From an uncultured Lachnospiraceae bacterium (GTDB lineage: Bacteria; Bacillota; Clostridia; Lachnospirales; Lachnospiraceae): a stretch of 64,000 nt of DNA. Position numbers and translations under genes: made by a program. The DNA lies in contig CAJJYZ010000007.1 in the NCBI GenBank assembly GCA_905197485.1, positions 1-64,000 on the forward strand, in the 5' to 3' direction. The notes under the pieces were generated by a model. The model had not been told where the DNA came from, did not search any database, and saw only the letters and a program-made list of their open reading frames with translations. Below, piece by piece: positions 25,479 through 35,682 of this stretch. Every line of letters starts with the position of its first letter. The first letter of the stretch is position 1.

Positions 25479-27140
25479 ATGAAGAAGAGAATTGTAGCAG
25501 CTGTTTTGGCAGCAACAATGGCGGTATCATTGACGGCATGCGGTGGCGGCTCAAGCGACTCGAAGAAACAGGAAGCAGGAAAAACTGAGTCAAAAGAAGC
25601 GACGGTGACGGCGATTATGACAACAGACCCGGATACATTAGATCCAGGTCGTGCTGACGATTCGCAGAAGAACCAGATTGTATTGGAATCTCAAGAGACT
25701 CTGCTTCGATTAATCGACGGAAAATTAACAGAAGCAGGAGCAGAGAGCTATGAAGTGTCTGAAGATGGACTTGTCTATACATTCCATTTAAGAGACAACA
25801 AATATTCAGATGGAGAACCGGTAAAAGCGGAAGACTATGTGAATTCTATTCGAAGAATTTTTGACCCGGAAGTAAACTGTCACAATGCTGGAATTTTCTA
25901 TTGCATTAAGGGCGGAGAAGAGTTTAACACCGGAAAAGGAACGAAAGAAGATGTGGGGGCGAAAGCAGTTGATGAAAAAACTTTGGAAATCACACTTGTT
26001 GAGCCACTCCCATACTTCCCACAGCTATTAACATTCTCTAACGTAACACCAGTTCCGGAAGCAAAAACGGAAGGGGAGAAAAACTCTTCTTATGGAGCAA
26101 CAGCAGAAGAACTTGCACAGTCAGGACCATTCTATGTAAAAGAGTGGACAAGAGGTTCCAAAGTTGTATTAGAGAAGAATCCAAATTACTGGGATGCAAA
26201 AAATATCAAACTTGATGAAGTTGAACTTGTACTTGCACAGGATGAAAACACAAGACAGCAGTTGTTTGACCAGAACAAGGTTAATGTGATTGAAAACGTA
26301 AGCACACAGTATCTTGAGCAGAAACAGGCAGATGTGGATGCTGGAAAAGTACAGTTGATTTCAGGACCACAGCCGCGAAATTCATATATCTGTTTCAACA
26401 ATGAAGACCCGAACGGTGTATTTACAAATGAGAAGATTCGTAAAGCATTTGCAATCGCATTCGACAGAGAAGCATATGCAGAGCAGGTTCTTAGAAAAAA
26501 TAAAGCAGCGTACTCAGAGATTCCTCCGGGAACAGCCATCGGAACAGAAATTTTCCGCGATAACTATGAAGAACCAATGAAGAAACTTTTGGAACAGGAT
26601 GCGAAAGCGCTTCTTGAAGAGGGATTAAAAGAGATTGGAAAAGAGGGGGAAACTCTTGAAATCACATTCTTGCAGAGAAATGCAGACAATGGAACAAAAG
26701 TTGCATCTGAATTTTATCAGGACCAGTGGCAGAAAAATCTTGGAGTAAAAGTTAATATTGAGACAGCATCTGACAACTCTTCTTTCAACAACCAGGTATC
26801 AAAAGGATTATATCAGGTATGTGAAACAGGATGGGGAGCTGATTACAACGACCCTATGACATTTATGCAGTGTTACACAACAGGCGATGGAAACAACCCG
26901 GCATTCTTCTCGGATGCGGAGTATGATGAACTTGTAAATGCATGTAAGACAGAGCAGGACAACAAAGTGCGTGGTGATAAATTCGCTCGTGCAGAAGAAA
27001 TCCTTACAGTAGAAAAATGTGGTATTTCTCCGGTTACATATACATACGTTAACACTCTTTTAAGCCCGAATTTAAAAGGTGTTTATATTAACGGAGCAGG
27101 TGGACCGGCACTGGAATTCCGCGATGCTTATGTAGAATAA
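25479..27140 (+). CDS. oppA: Peptide/opine ABC transporter substrate-binding lipoprotein (OppA family)
   Basis: A 553-residue extracellular solute-binding protein of the SBP family 5. The signal peptide ends in the lipobox LTAC (Cys about 21). The family signature region is FSDGEPVKAEDYV-like, seen as YSDGEPVKAEDYVNSI (about 107-122). RBS gagaggt. It is followed by oppBCDF, so it captures small peptides or peptide conjugates for the importer. Its gene holds the only GATC outside the kdp segment, at 25641. Confidence 0.92.
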   Translation: MKKRIVAAVLAATMAVSLTACGGGSSDSKKQEAGKTESKEATVTAIMTTDPDTLDPGRADDSQKNQIVLESQETLLRLIDGKLTEAGAESYEVSEDGLVYTFHLRDNKYSDGEPVKAEDYVNSIRRIFDPEVNCHNAGIFYCIKGGEEFNTGKGTKEDVGAKAVDEKTLEITLVEPLPYFPQLLTFSNVTPVPEAKTEGEKNSSYGATAEELAQSGPFYVKEWTRGSKVVLEKNPNYWDAKNIKLDEVELVLAQDENTRQQLFDQNKVNVIENVSTQYLEQKQADVDAGKVQLISGPQPRNSYICFNNEDPNGVFTNEKIRKAFAIAFDREAYAEQVLRKNKAAYSEIPPGTAIGTEIFRDNYEEPMKKLLEQDAKALLEEGLKEIGKEGETLEITFLQRNADNGTKVASEFYQDQWQKNLGVKVNIETASDNSSFNNQVSKGLYQVCETGWGADYNDPMTFMQCYTTGDGNNPAFFSDAEYDELVNACKTEQDNKVRGDKFARAEEILTVEKCGISPVTYTYVNTLLSPNLKGVYINGAGGPALEFRDAYVE

Positions 27141-27160
27141 TGAATAAAAATGCATCTGAC

Positions 27161-27181
27161 GGCGGGAGAATATTTCTCCCG
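27161..27181 (+). promoter_or_regulatory. Intra-operon hairpin between oppA and oppB
   Basis: A perfect 9-bp GC-rich stem (gcgggagaa / ttctcccgc) with loop tat and no T-run. It probably stabilises the oppA mRNA 3' end or slows polymerase, giving more binding protein than permease, as in other SBP-first operons. Confidence 0.6.
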
Positions 27182-27207
27182 CTGTATTAGAAAGGACAGA
27201 AAGCAGA

Positions 27208-28161
27208 ATGGTAAAATATATTGCGAAAAAAATTTTATACATGGTATTTACTCTGTGGATAATTTTAACAGCTACTTTTTTCCTGATGTACACTATGCCG
27301 GGAGACCCGACACAAGCGTCGACAAAAGTACTTCCGGAGGCAGTGCAGAAAAATTTGGAAGAAAAATGGGGATTGGATAAACCGGTACCGGAACAATATG
27401 TGATTTACTTGAAAAATTTATTACATGGTAACATGGGAGAATCTTATAAAACACCAGGCTTACAGGCGAATCAGGTCATTGAAGAGAGGTTTCCGGCTTC
27501 TTTGAGATTAGGTATCCAAGCTGTAGTAGTAGGTTTGATTCTTGGATTGATTCTTGGAGTTGTGGCAGCGTTAAATCGTGGAAGATGGATTGATTTTGTG
27601 ACGATTTTTATCGCGATTTTGGGAGTATCCATTCCAAGTTTCGTGTTCGCCGCATTGTTACAGAAATATGGAGCAGGCGGATATTTCCCGATTGTAGGTT
27701 GGTCAACACCGGAAATGGGGATTCTGGAGACATTCCAATATACAGCGTTGCCTACATTGGCAGCTTCCATCGGAGGTATTGCCACATATTCACGTTTCAT
27801 GAGGTCGTCGGTTTTGGACGTACTTAACACAGACTATATTTTGTTGGCAAAGGCTAAGGGATGTTCAAAATTTCAGATTGTTACTAGACATGTAATGCGA
27901 AATGCTCTTACACCAATCATTTCCATTGTTGCTCCACAGATTGCAGGAGTTGTAACGGGTTCGTTTGTAATTGAGCGTATTTTCACAATCCCTGGACTTG
28001 GACGTTATTATGTAGAGAGTGTAAATGGTAGAGATTATCCGATGATTCTTGCGACAACATTATTTTTCTCTATGATTTTTATTGTATGTATGGTAGGAAT
28101 GGATATCTTATATACGATTGTTGACCCGAGAGTTCGAAAGAGTATTATTGAAGGCAAATAG
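27208..28161 (+). CDS. oppB: Peptide ABC transporter permease (OppB family)
   Basis: A 317-residue inner-membrane permease with about six helices. Typical signs are the N-terminal LTATFFLMYTMPGDP, the EAA-loop segment DYILLAKAKGCSKFQIVTRHV-like (about 211-230, the contact for the ATPases), and the C-terminal VDPRVR. It pairs with OppC to form the channel. Confidence 0.93.
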   Translation: MVKYIAKKILYMVFTLWIILTATFFLMYTMPGDPTQASTKVLPEAVQKNLEEKWGLDKPVPEQYVIYLKNLLHGNMGESYKTPGLQANQVIEERFPASLRLGIQAVVVGLILGLILGVVAALNRGRWIDFVTIFIAILGVSIPSFVFAALLQKYGAGGYFPIVGWSTPEMGILETFQYTALPTLAASIGGIATYSRFMRSSVLDVLNTDYILLAKAKGCSKFQIVTRHVMRNALTPIISIVAPQIAGVVTGSFVIERIFTIPGLGRYYVESVNGRDYPMILATTLFFSMIFIVCMVGMDILYTIVDPRVRKSIIEGK

Positions 28162-28175
28162 AGGAGGAGACATCA

Positions 28176-29105
28176 GTGCAGGAAGTAAAAGAAAACATGA
28201 TAGAGGAAATGTTTCAGAAAATTGGTGTGGATGAACAATCATCTGAAACGATTGTGCGTCCGAGTATTTCTTACTGGCAGGACGCGGTTCGAAGATTGAA
28301 AAAGAATAAAGTTGCAATGATTAGCCTCTTTTTTCTTATCTTTATAATTTTGATGTGTATTTTTGCTCCTTATATTTATCCACATCCTTATAATGAGCAG
28401 AACATCGAAATTACAAATCAGGGACCGACATTGGAACATATATTTGGACTGGATGATTTAGGAAGAGATATTTTCGCAAGAATCTGGATGGGAGGACGAG
28501 TTTCTCTTGCCATTGGAATTGTAGGGGCGCTTGTATCCCTTGTAGTTGGAACGCTTTATGGAGGTATTAGTGGATTCTGCGGAGGAATTGTAGATGATAT
28601 TATGATGCGAATATTGGAGGTTCTTGTAGGAATTCCATACATGGTTGTTGTAATCGTAGTGTCATTATGGCTTGGAAAAGGTATGACGTCTCTTATGATA
28701 GCTCTCTGTCTGACGAGTTGGACAGGACTTGCAAGACTTGTCAGAGGTCAGATTATCGAGTTGAAGGAAAGTGAATATGTTATGGCAGCGAGAGCACTTG
28801 GGACACCGCCATTTAAGATTATTGTAAAGCATCTTCTTCCAAATACATTGAGTGTTATTATTATCAATACAACATTTTCGGTACCAAGTTTTATTTTCTC
28901 GGAAGCATTCTTAAGCTTTCTTGGAATGGGCATTCAGCCACCGCTTACAAGCTGGGGAGCAATGGCAGCTCTTGGACAGCAGCAAATGACATATTACCCG
29001 CACGAATTGATTTTCCCGGCGCTTGCAATTTCAGTTACAATGCTGGCGTTTAATTTGTTAGGTGACGGACTTCGTGATGCGTTCGACCCGAAACTGCGTC
29101 AGTAA
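28176..29105 (+). CDS. oppC: Peptide ABC transporter permease (OppC family)
   Basis: A 309-residue permease starting at GTG 28176 behind a strong gaggagg RBS. The N-terminal soluble tail and first helix are followed by HIFGLDDLGRDIFARI (about 88-103), the OppC hallmark. The EAA loop is YVMAARALGTPPFKI (about 201-215) and the C-terminus LGDGLRDAFDP. Partner of OppB. Confidence 0.93.
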   Translation: MQEVKENMIEEMFQKIGVDEQSSETIVRPSISYWQDAVRRLKKNKVAMISLFFLIFIILMCIFAPYIYPHPYNEQNIEITNQGPTLEHIFGLDDLGRDIFARIWMGGRVSLAIGIVGALVSLVVGTLYGGISGFCGGIVDDIMMRILEVLVGIPYMVVVIVVSLWLGKGMTSLMIALCLTSWTGLARLVRGQIIELKESEYVMAARALGTPPFKIIVKHLLPNTLSVIIINTTFSVPSFIFSEAFLSFLGMGIQPPLTSWGAMAALGQQQMTYYPHELIFPALAISVTMLAFNLLGDGLRDAFDPKLRQ

Positions 29106-29122
29106 GATGAGGAGGTATTAAG

Positions 29123-30154
29123 ATGAGCGAACATTTATTAGATATCAAAGACCTGAAAGTCTCCTTCCATACTTATGCAGGCGAGGTTCAGGCAGTCAGA
29201 GGAATTTCTTTCCATGTAAATCCGGGAGAATGTATGGCAATCGTAGGAGAGTCAGGCTCCGGAAAAACGGTTTCTTCCAAAGCAGTTCTTGGCTTAATTG
29301 CAGAGCCACCCGGAGAAATAAAGAAAGGCAGCCAGATTTTATTCGAAGGCAAAAATATTTTAGATTTTACAGAGAAGGAATGGAGAAATTTTCGTGGAAA
29401 AGAAGCCGCAATGATTTTTCAGGACCCAATGACTTCTTTAAACCCGACAATGAAAGTCGGAAAACAAATTATGGAGAGTATTCTGCTTCACAACGACGTC
29501 AGTAAAAGTGAAGCAAAAGAGCAGGCGATAGAACTTTTGAGGAAAGTAAATATTCCGAATCCGGAAGACCGTCTGAACCAATATCCATATGAGTTTTCCG
29601 GTGGAATGAGACAGCGTGTCGTAATTGCAATCGCGCTTGCATGCAATCCAAAGCTGATGATTGCAGACGAACCGACAACAGCTCTTGACGTGACAATTCA
29701 GGCTCAGATTATGAAACTTTTGAAAGAAATTCAGGAGAAAAATAATACGGCAATTGTAATGATTACACATGACCTTGGAGTTGTGGCAGGAATGGCAGAA
29801 TATATTACGGTCATGTATGCCGGATGCATTGTGGAGCAAGGGCGGGTAGAAGAAATCTTTGATAATCCACAACATCCTTATACATATGCACTTCTGAAGG
29901 CAGTTCCCAATATGGAGAATGAAAATAAGTCGGAGCTTCAAATTATTCCTGGGACCCCTCCGGATTTGATTCAGCCGCCGAAAGGATGCGGATTTGCGAG
30001 CCGTTGCAAACACTGCATGGCTATTTGTAAAGAGCGGGCACCAGAGTATACACAAGTATCTGAATCACACAAGGCAGCATGCTGGCTGCATCATCCGATG
30101 GCAAAGAAGGTGCTTGGTACAGACGATATAAGGAAGGTGTTTGAAGATGAATAG
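29123..30154 (+). CDS. oppD: Peptide ABC transporter ATPase (OppD family)
   Basis: A 343-residue ATPase: Walker A GESGSGKT (about 39), Q-loop FQDPMTSLNP, signature FSGGMRQR (about 157), Walker B LMIADEPTTALD (about 176), switch His in THDLGVV. The C-terminal oligopeptide-transport extension has the Cys-rich FASRCKHCMAIC region, which binds an iron-sulfur cluster in some homologues. The next gene overlaps by 8 bp. Confidence 0.94.
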   Translation: MSEHLLDIKDLKVSFHTYAGEVQAVRGISFHVNPGECMAIVGESGSGKTVSSKAVLGLIAEPPGEIKKGSQILFEGKNILDFTEKEWRNFRGKEAAMIFQDPMTSLNPTMKVGKQIMESILLHNDVSKSEAKEQAIELLRKVNIPNPEDRLNQYPYEFSGGMRQRVVIAIALACNPKLMIADEPTTALDVTIQAQIMKLLKEIQEKNNTAIVMITHDLGVVAGMAEYITVMYAGCIVEQGRVEEIFDNPQHPYTYALLKAVPNMENENKSELQIIPGTPPDLIQPPKGCGFASRCKHCMAICKERAPEYTQVSESHKAACWLHHPMAKKVLGTDDIRKVFEDE

Positions 30155-31118
30155 AGAGAATAAAGAAGTATTAGTTCATGTGGCTCATATGAAAAAATAT
30201 TTTCAAGTTCGTAAAAAGAGCGTATTGAAAGCTGTGGATGATGTTTCTTTTGATATTTATAAAGGTGAGACATTAGGGCTTGTAGGAGAATCGGGATGTG
30301 GAAAGACAACGTGTGGACGAACTGTTTTGGGATTATATCCTATCACAGACGGTGTGGTAGAGTATGAAGGGAAAGATGTGACTAAAATCGGGAAAGAAGA
30401 TGAAAAATGGTTTAAAAAACGTGCACAGATGATTTTCCAGGACCCATATGCATCCTTGAATCCACGAATGACAGTCGGAGATATTATTTCGGAAGGAATG
30501 GAGAACTTTGAACTTTATAAAAATCCGGACGAGAGAAAAGCGAGAATCCACGAATTGCTTCAACTTGTAGGGTTGAATAAGGAACACGCTTCCAGATTTC
30601 CGCATGAATTTTCCGGAGGACAGCGGCAGCGTATTGGAATTGCAAGGGCGCTTGCGGTGGAACCGGAATTTATCGTTTGTGATGAGCCTATTTCCGCTTT
30701 GGATGTTTCTATTCAGGCACAGGTTGTGAATCTTCTTGTAAAGTTGCAAAAAGAGCTGGGACTTACATATTTATTCATTGCACATGACCTTTCTATGGTA
30801 AAACATATTTCTGACCGGGTTGGAGTTATGTATATGGGACATATTGTGGAACTTGCAGATAGCAATGAATTGTATGCCAATCCACAGCACCCTTATACGA
30901 AAGCATTGTTAAGTGCAATTCCAATCCCGAATCCGGAAAAAGAGAAGAATAAAGTTGTTCTCCCGCTGGAAGGAGAGGTAGGAAGCCCAATCGATTGCGG
31001 ACCGGGATGTCGTTTTGCGAGTCGCTGTAAGTATGCGACAGAACATTGCAAAAATGCGACTCCAGAATTGAAAGAGATTTCAGAAGGACACTATGTGGCA
31101 TGTCATTTATTTGAATAG
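30147..31118 (+). CDS. oppF: Peptide ABC transporter ATPase (OppF family)
   Basis: A 323-residue ATPase: Walker A GESGCGKTT, Q-loop FQDPYASLNP, signature FSGGQRQR, Walker B FIVCDEPISALD, and C-terminal RFASRCKYATEHC. ATG 30147 is chosen (aaggaagg 9 nt upstream) over TTG 30141. OppD and OppF together drive import. Confidence 0.94.
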   Translation: MNRENKEVLVHVAHMKKYFQVRKKSVLKAVDDVSFDIYKGETLGLVGESGCGKTTCGRTVLGLYPITDGVVEYEGKDVTKIGKEDEKWFKKRAQMIFQDPYASLNPRMTVGDIISEGMENFELYKNPDERKARIHELLQLVGLNKEHASRFPHEFSGGQRQRIGIARALAVEPEFIVCDEPISALDVSIQAQVVNLLVKLQKELGLTYLFIAHDLSMVKHISDRVGVMYMGHIVELADSNELYANPQHPYTKALLSAIPIPNPEKEKNKVVLPLEGEVGSPIDCGPGCRFASRCKYATEHCKNATPELKEISEGHYVACHLFE

Positions 31119-31128
31119 ATTATATTGA

Positions 31129-31170
31129 AAAATGTTGCACTTACGTTTTACAATGTTAGTGTAACATTTT
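31129..31170 (+). terminator. Hairpin after oppF, probably a partial terminator
   Basis: A 13-bp stem (AAAATGTTGCACT / AGTGTAACATTTT, one G-U pair) followed by a short T-run. Because the following genes continue in the same direction with short gaps, it may be only partly effective and lower downstream expression. Confidence 0.6.
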
Positions 31171-31204
31171 GTCTTCAAAGAGAGTGAAAGAGGAGGATGT
31201 ACGC

Positions 31205-32509
31205 ATGAAAAATATTGAAAACAGTATCTATGAGAATCAGGATAAGATTATAGAGGTGATTCGTAAGGGGATTCAGATTCCAAGCGTAAAGGGAGAGCCA
31301 CAGGAAAACGCACCTTACGGAGAAAATGTAAAAAGAATGTTGGAATTTGCATTGGAACTTGGCGAATCATGGGGATTAAAAACAAAAAATGTGGATGGAA
31401 GAGCCGGTTGGGTAGAAATAGGAGAAGGGGACAGCATGGTAGCAATTCTCGGACATCTGGACGTCGTACCAGAAGGGAATGGCTGGGAGTATGAGCCGTA
31501 TGGTGCGGAAGTACATGATGAAATCCTTTTTGGACGAGGGGTTGCAGATGATAAAGGACCTACTTTAGGAGCGATGTATGCCCTGAAACTCATAAAAGAT
31601 GCGGGAATACCATTGAAGAAGAGAATACGAGTGATTTTCGGTATGGATGAAGAAAACGGTTCTTCTTGTATTAAACATTATATTGCATGTGGGGAAGAGA
31701 TTCCGGAAGCAGGATTTACGCCGGATGCAGAATATCCGCTTATTTTCTTTGAAAAGGGAATTGTGAATGTGAAGGTTGGAAAAACAGATGGTATCGAGAA
31801 AGACGATACGGTTCAGAGTATAAAAGCCGGGTTAGCAGGAAATATCGTTCCTCCAAAATGTACGCTTGTGAAAAAGGACGGAGAATGTGTGGAAATATTG
31901 GGAAGAGAGGCACATGCAAGTACGCCTTGGCTCGGAGAGAGCGCAGTTTTGAATATGGTTCCCGTTTTAAAGGAGATGAATCCGCAAGGTGATGTGGCAA
32001 AATTGCTGCAATTCCTTTCTGAAAAAATGGAAAAGGAAGCGAATGGAAAGAATCTCGGAATTTATTATCAGGATGACGAGACAGGAGTTACGACAGTCAA
32101 TCTCGGTATGCTGACATATTCAGAAGAACAATTAGAGTTGGACCTTGACATCAGATATCCGAAGACTGGAGATGCGGACACTATTTTAAAGAAAGTAAAG
32201 GAAGCTGTAGAGTCATGTGGTCTGGAAATTTTAGCAACAAAGAAGACGGATATGTTGTATGTTCCGAAGGAATCCAATGTGGTGCAAAAACTGATGAATG
32301 TGTACAAAGAGGTTACTGGGGATGAAAGTGAAGCGCTGGCAATCGGTGGAGGAACTTATGCGAAAATGTTCCCGAATATGGTAGCTTTTGGACCGATTTT
32401 TCCTGGAATGACGGCAAGAATTCATCAGGCGAATGAGCAGATAGAGATTGAAAAGCTTATGAAATCTATTGTGATTTCAGCGAAAGGTATATTGGCATTG
32501 GCAGAATAG
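31205..32509 (+). CDS. M20 dipeptidase (PepV-like)
   Basis: A 434-residue zinc dipeptidase. Metal-site motifs are GHLDVVPEG (about 82), GRGVADDKGP (about 103) with the bridging Asp, and the catalytic Glu in MDEENGSS (about 143). A dimerisation/lid domain sits in the middle, and HQANEQ near the C-terminus supplies the last His. The start ATG 31205 has aggagga 7 nt upstream; the in-frame upstream extension runs into the hairpin. PepV enzymes hydrolyse dipeptides with broad specificity, fitting the dipeptides supplied by Opp. Confidence 0.88.
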   Translation: MKNIENSIYENQDKIIEVIRKGIQIPSVKGEPQENAPYGENVKRMLEFALELGESWGLKTKNVDGRAGWVEIGEGDSMVAILGHLDVVPEGNGWEYEPYGAEVHDEILFGRGVADDKGPTLGAMYALKLIKDAGIPLKKRIRVIFGMDEENGSSCIKHYIACGEEIPEAGFTPDAEYPLIFFEKGIVNVKVGKTDGIEKDDTVQSIKAGLAGNIVPPKCTLVKKDGECVEILGREAHASTPWLGESAVLNMVPVLKEMNPQGDVAKLLQFLSEKMEKEANGKNLGIYYQDDETGVTTVNLGMLTYSEEQLELDLDIRYPKTGDADTILKKVKEAVESCGLEILATKKTDMLYVPKESNVVQKLMNVYKEVTGDESEALAIGGGTYAKMFPNMVAFGPIFPGMTARIHQANEQIEIEKLMKSIVISAKGILALAE

Positions 32510-32528
32510 GAACATGTAGGAGGATAGT

Positions 32529-35500
32529 ATGAGCATACTGTTTGAATTAGAAAGAATGGAAAGACTCGTGCAGGATATCGAAAAATTAAGATGTCCAATC
32601 AGCATTCCGATTCAAAACTATAAAATGTATGAGGGAAAATTGAAAGATGGAGAAAAATGTGACATTGAGGATTGGCAGGATTACAGAATAGATACTCCAT
32701 GGAATACATTGGATTCCCATCGATGGCTTCGTACAACGATTGTGATTCCGGAAGAAATGAATGGGAAACATGTGGAAATGCAATTGATTTCCGGGAGAGA
32801 GGGACAATGGGACGCAACGAATCCGCAGATGCTTTTCTATGTGAATCAACAATTGATTCAAGGTGTGGATGTGAATCACCGGGAAGTGACTATTTCCAAG
32901 GAAGCGAAAGCAGGAGAAACGTATGAAATTGCGATGTTGATTTATAGCGGTTCTGTTCCGGGAGATTTGATATTCAGGAGTAATCTGATTATGATTGACG
33001 ATGAAGTACAGAAATTTTATTATGATTTTTCTGTTCCGGTACAGAGTGCAAGAGTTTTAAAGAAGAGCGATGAAGAAAACTGCAGGAGAATTCTGAAGAA
33101 GTTGGATGCTGCGGCGAATGCGGTGGATTTGAGAAAACCGTATAGTGAAGTCTTTTATGATTCTTTAAAGGCGGCGGATGAATTTCTGATAAAAGAATTT
33201 TATTCGACAGTAAATCAGGAAGCTCCGGTTGTAAGTGCGATTGGACATACCCATATTGACATCGCATGGCTTTGGACTGTGGAGCAGACGAGAGAAAAAG
33301 TTCTGAGAAGTTTCTCGACGGTATTGCGTCTGATGGAGCAGTATCCGGACTACAAATTTATGTCAAGCCAGCCGATTTTATATCAGTTTGTAAAAGAACA
33401 AGAACCGGAGATGTATGAGGCAATCAAACAAAGAGTGCGGGAAGGACGTTGGGAAGTAGACGGAGCGATGTGGCTGGAAGCAGACTGTAACCTAACCGGA
33501 GGAGAATCCTTGGTAAGACAGATTATTAAAGGAGAAAAATTCTTTGAGGAAGAGTTTGGAATTTCCAGTAAATCTTTGTGGCTTCCGGATGTATTCGGAT
33601 ACTCTGCAGCATTGCCACAGATTTTAAAACGCTCAGGGATTCCGTACTTCATGACAACGAAAATTGCATGGAATCAATATAATCAGCTCCCGAACGATAC
33701 GTTTATGTGGAAAGGAATCGATGGAAGCGAAGTGTTTGTCTTTATGCCGACAGCATGTGATTTCGATAAGACGTTGGGATTAAACGTATCTTTTACGGAT
33801 ACAAGAAATACAACAACATATACGGGAATCATTAATCCGAACATGGCGCTTGGTACATTTAAACGCTTCCAGAACCGCGATTTGACGGAAGACACGATTA
33901 TGTTATTCGGATTCGGAGACGGAGGCGGAGGTCCGACAAAAGAAATGTTGGAAAACGCCGAGAGACTTCGTTATGGTATGCCGGGGATTCCGAGAATTGA
34001 ACAGGAATTTGAAAGAGAATTTTTTGACCGTACTTATGAGAAGATTGCAAGGCTTCCGGATATGCCAAAATGGAATGGGGAGTTGTATTTTGAATATCAT
34101 AGAGGAACGTTGACATCCATCGGAAAGAACAAGCGATATAACAGGAAAAGTGAAATTCTCTATACGCAATTGGAAACATTGGCTTCCATGTTGAAGGAAA
34201 AAGGTGTGGAATATCCGAAAGAAGTGATTGAGCGCGGATGGGAGATTCTTCTTTTGAATCAATTTCATGATATCATTCCGGGGAGTGCGATTGAAGAAGT
34301 CTACGTTCAGAGTGATAAAGAATACGAGGAGATACTTTCTAAGGGAAAAGAAACATTACAGACAATTGCGGAGCAAGGCGCAAAGACGATTAGTACGGGA
34401 AAGCAGGCAATTGTAGTCTACAACACGCAGGGCTATATGAGAAACGATGTTGTTCTTGTGGAAGGTCTGGAAGATGTAGAGATTGAAAAAATTACAGACG
34501 AAGAAGGAACAGAACTTCCATTCCAGAAAACATCGGAAGGTAAGATTGTATTTTATGCGGAAGGAATTCCGAAACTCGGCTGCAAAGTATTTTATTATGC
34601 GACGGGTACAGGAAGAAAAGAAACATGCGAGTGGAACGGACAGTTTGAAAATGATTTTTATCAAGTTGTATTTGATGAACAGATGGAGATTACGTCCTTA
34701 ATTGAGAAGACAACAGGTAGGGAATTCATCCAGGAGGGCAAGAGAGGAAATGAGCTTGTAACCTATGAAGACAGACCGATGAACTGGGACAATTGGGATG
34801 TGGATGTATTCTATAAGAAGAAACCATATTTTGCGGATAAAGTTTCGGATATTCGGATTCTGGAAGATGGTAAAATAAGAAAAACATTGGAAATCACAAA
34901 ACAGTTTGCGGATTCTGTCGTAACGCAGAAGATTCATCTGTATCATGCCATTCCTAGGATTGATTTCGAGACGCATGCGGATTGGAAAGAACATAATGTG
35001 TTGCTGAGAGTGAATTTCCCGGTGGATGTGAATACAACGAAGGCAACCTATGAAATTCAGTTTGGAAACGTGGAAAGAGAAACAACGAACAATCACAGTT
35101 GGGATACGGCAAAATTCGAGGCATGTGGACATAAGTGGGCGGACCTTTCCGAAGACAATAACGGAATCAGTCTTCTGAATGACTGTAAATATGGGTATGG
35201 AATCAAAGATGGAAACTTATCGCTGACATTAATTAAAGCCGGTACCTATCCGAATGAAAACGCCGATATCGGGGAACATGATTTTGTATATTCTATTTAT
35301 CCACATGCAGGAAGATGGCAGGAAGCTGAGACAGTAGAAATGGCATATAATTTAAACGTACCGCCGGTTGTTGTTTTGCAGAATCAGAATGAGGGCGAAA
35401 AATCCGAAAATGGATTTTTAGCATGCGATGCGGACAACTGTTTTATCGAAGTTATCAAAGAGGCGGAGGATGGAGACGGCACAATTATCCGTATGTATGA

Positions 35501-35666
35501 GAATAAAAACAGACATACAAAGGCGAGAATCGCTCTTCCGGAGTCTGTCAAACAAGTATATGAATGTAATCTTCGAGAACAAAACGAAAGAGAATTGGAA
35601 GTGAACGAACATACGCTGGAAGTCATATTGAAACCATACGAGATTAAAACATACAGATTCTTATAA
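32529..35666 (+). CDS. GH38 alpha-mannosidase
   Basis: A 1045-residue intracellular alpha-mannosidase. The zinc site is GHTHIDIAW (H240, H242, D244), the nucleophile Asp is D354 in LPDVFGYSAALPQ, and HDIIPGS (about 579) also belongs to the catalytic domain. The C-terminal beta-sandwich domains extend to the end, as in bacterial GH38 enzymes of about 1000-1050 residues. No signal peptide. RBS aggagga. It would release mannose from short imported mannosides. Linkage specificity cannot be read from the sequence. Confidence 0.94.
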   Translation: MSILFELERMERLVQDIEKLRCPISIPIQNYKMYEGKLKDGEKCDIEDWQDYRIDTPWNTLDSHRWLRTTIVIPEEMNGKHVEMQLISGREGQWDATNPQMLFYVNQQLIQGVDVNHREVTISKEAKAGETYEIAMLIYSGSVPGDLIFRSNLIMIDDEVQKFYYDFSVPVQSARVLKKSDEENCRRILKKLDAAANAVDLRKPYSEVFYDSLKAADEFLIKEFYSTVNQEAPVVSAIGHTHIDIAWLWTVEQTREKVLRSFSTVLRLMEQYPDYKFMSSQPILYQFVKEQEPEMYEAIKQRVREGRWEVDGAMWLEADCNLTGGESLVRQIIKGEKFFEEEFGISSKSLWLPDVFGYSAALPQILKRSGIPYFMTTKIAWNQYNQLPNDTFMWKGIDGSEVFVFMPTACDFDKTLGLNVSFTDTRNTTTYTGIINPNMALGTFKRFQNRDLTEDTIMLFGFGDGGGGPTKEMLENAERLRYGMPGIPRIEQEFEREFFDRTYEKIARLPDMPKWNGELYFEYHRGTLTSIGKNKRYNRKSEILYTQLETLASMLKEKGVEYPKEVIERGWEILLLNQFHDIIPGSAIEEVYVQSDKEYEEILSKGKETLQTIAEQGAKTISTGKQAIVVYNTQGYMRNDVVLVEGLEDVEIEKITDEEGTELPFQKTSEGKIVFYAEGIPKLGCKVFYYATGTGRKETCEWNGQFENDFYQVVFDEQMEITSLIEKTTGREFIQEGKRGNELVTYEDRPMNWDNWDVDVFYKKKPYFADKVSDIRILEDGKIRKTLEITKQFADSVVTQKIHLYHAIPRIDFETHADWKEHNVLLRVNFPVDVNTTKATYEIQFGNVERETTNNHSWDTAKFEACGHKWADLSEDNNGISLLNDCKYGYGIKDGNLSLTLIKAGTYPNENADIGEHDFVYSIYPHAGRWQEAETVEMAYNLNVPPVVVLQNQNEGEKSENGFLACDADNCFIEVIKEAEDGDGTIIRMYENKNRHTKARIALPESVKQVYECNLREQNERELEVNEHTLEVILKPYEIKTYRFL

Positions 35667-35682
35667 TATGGGAGGAAAGAAG

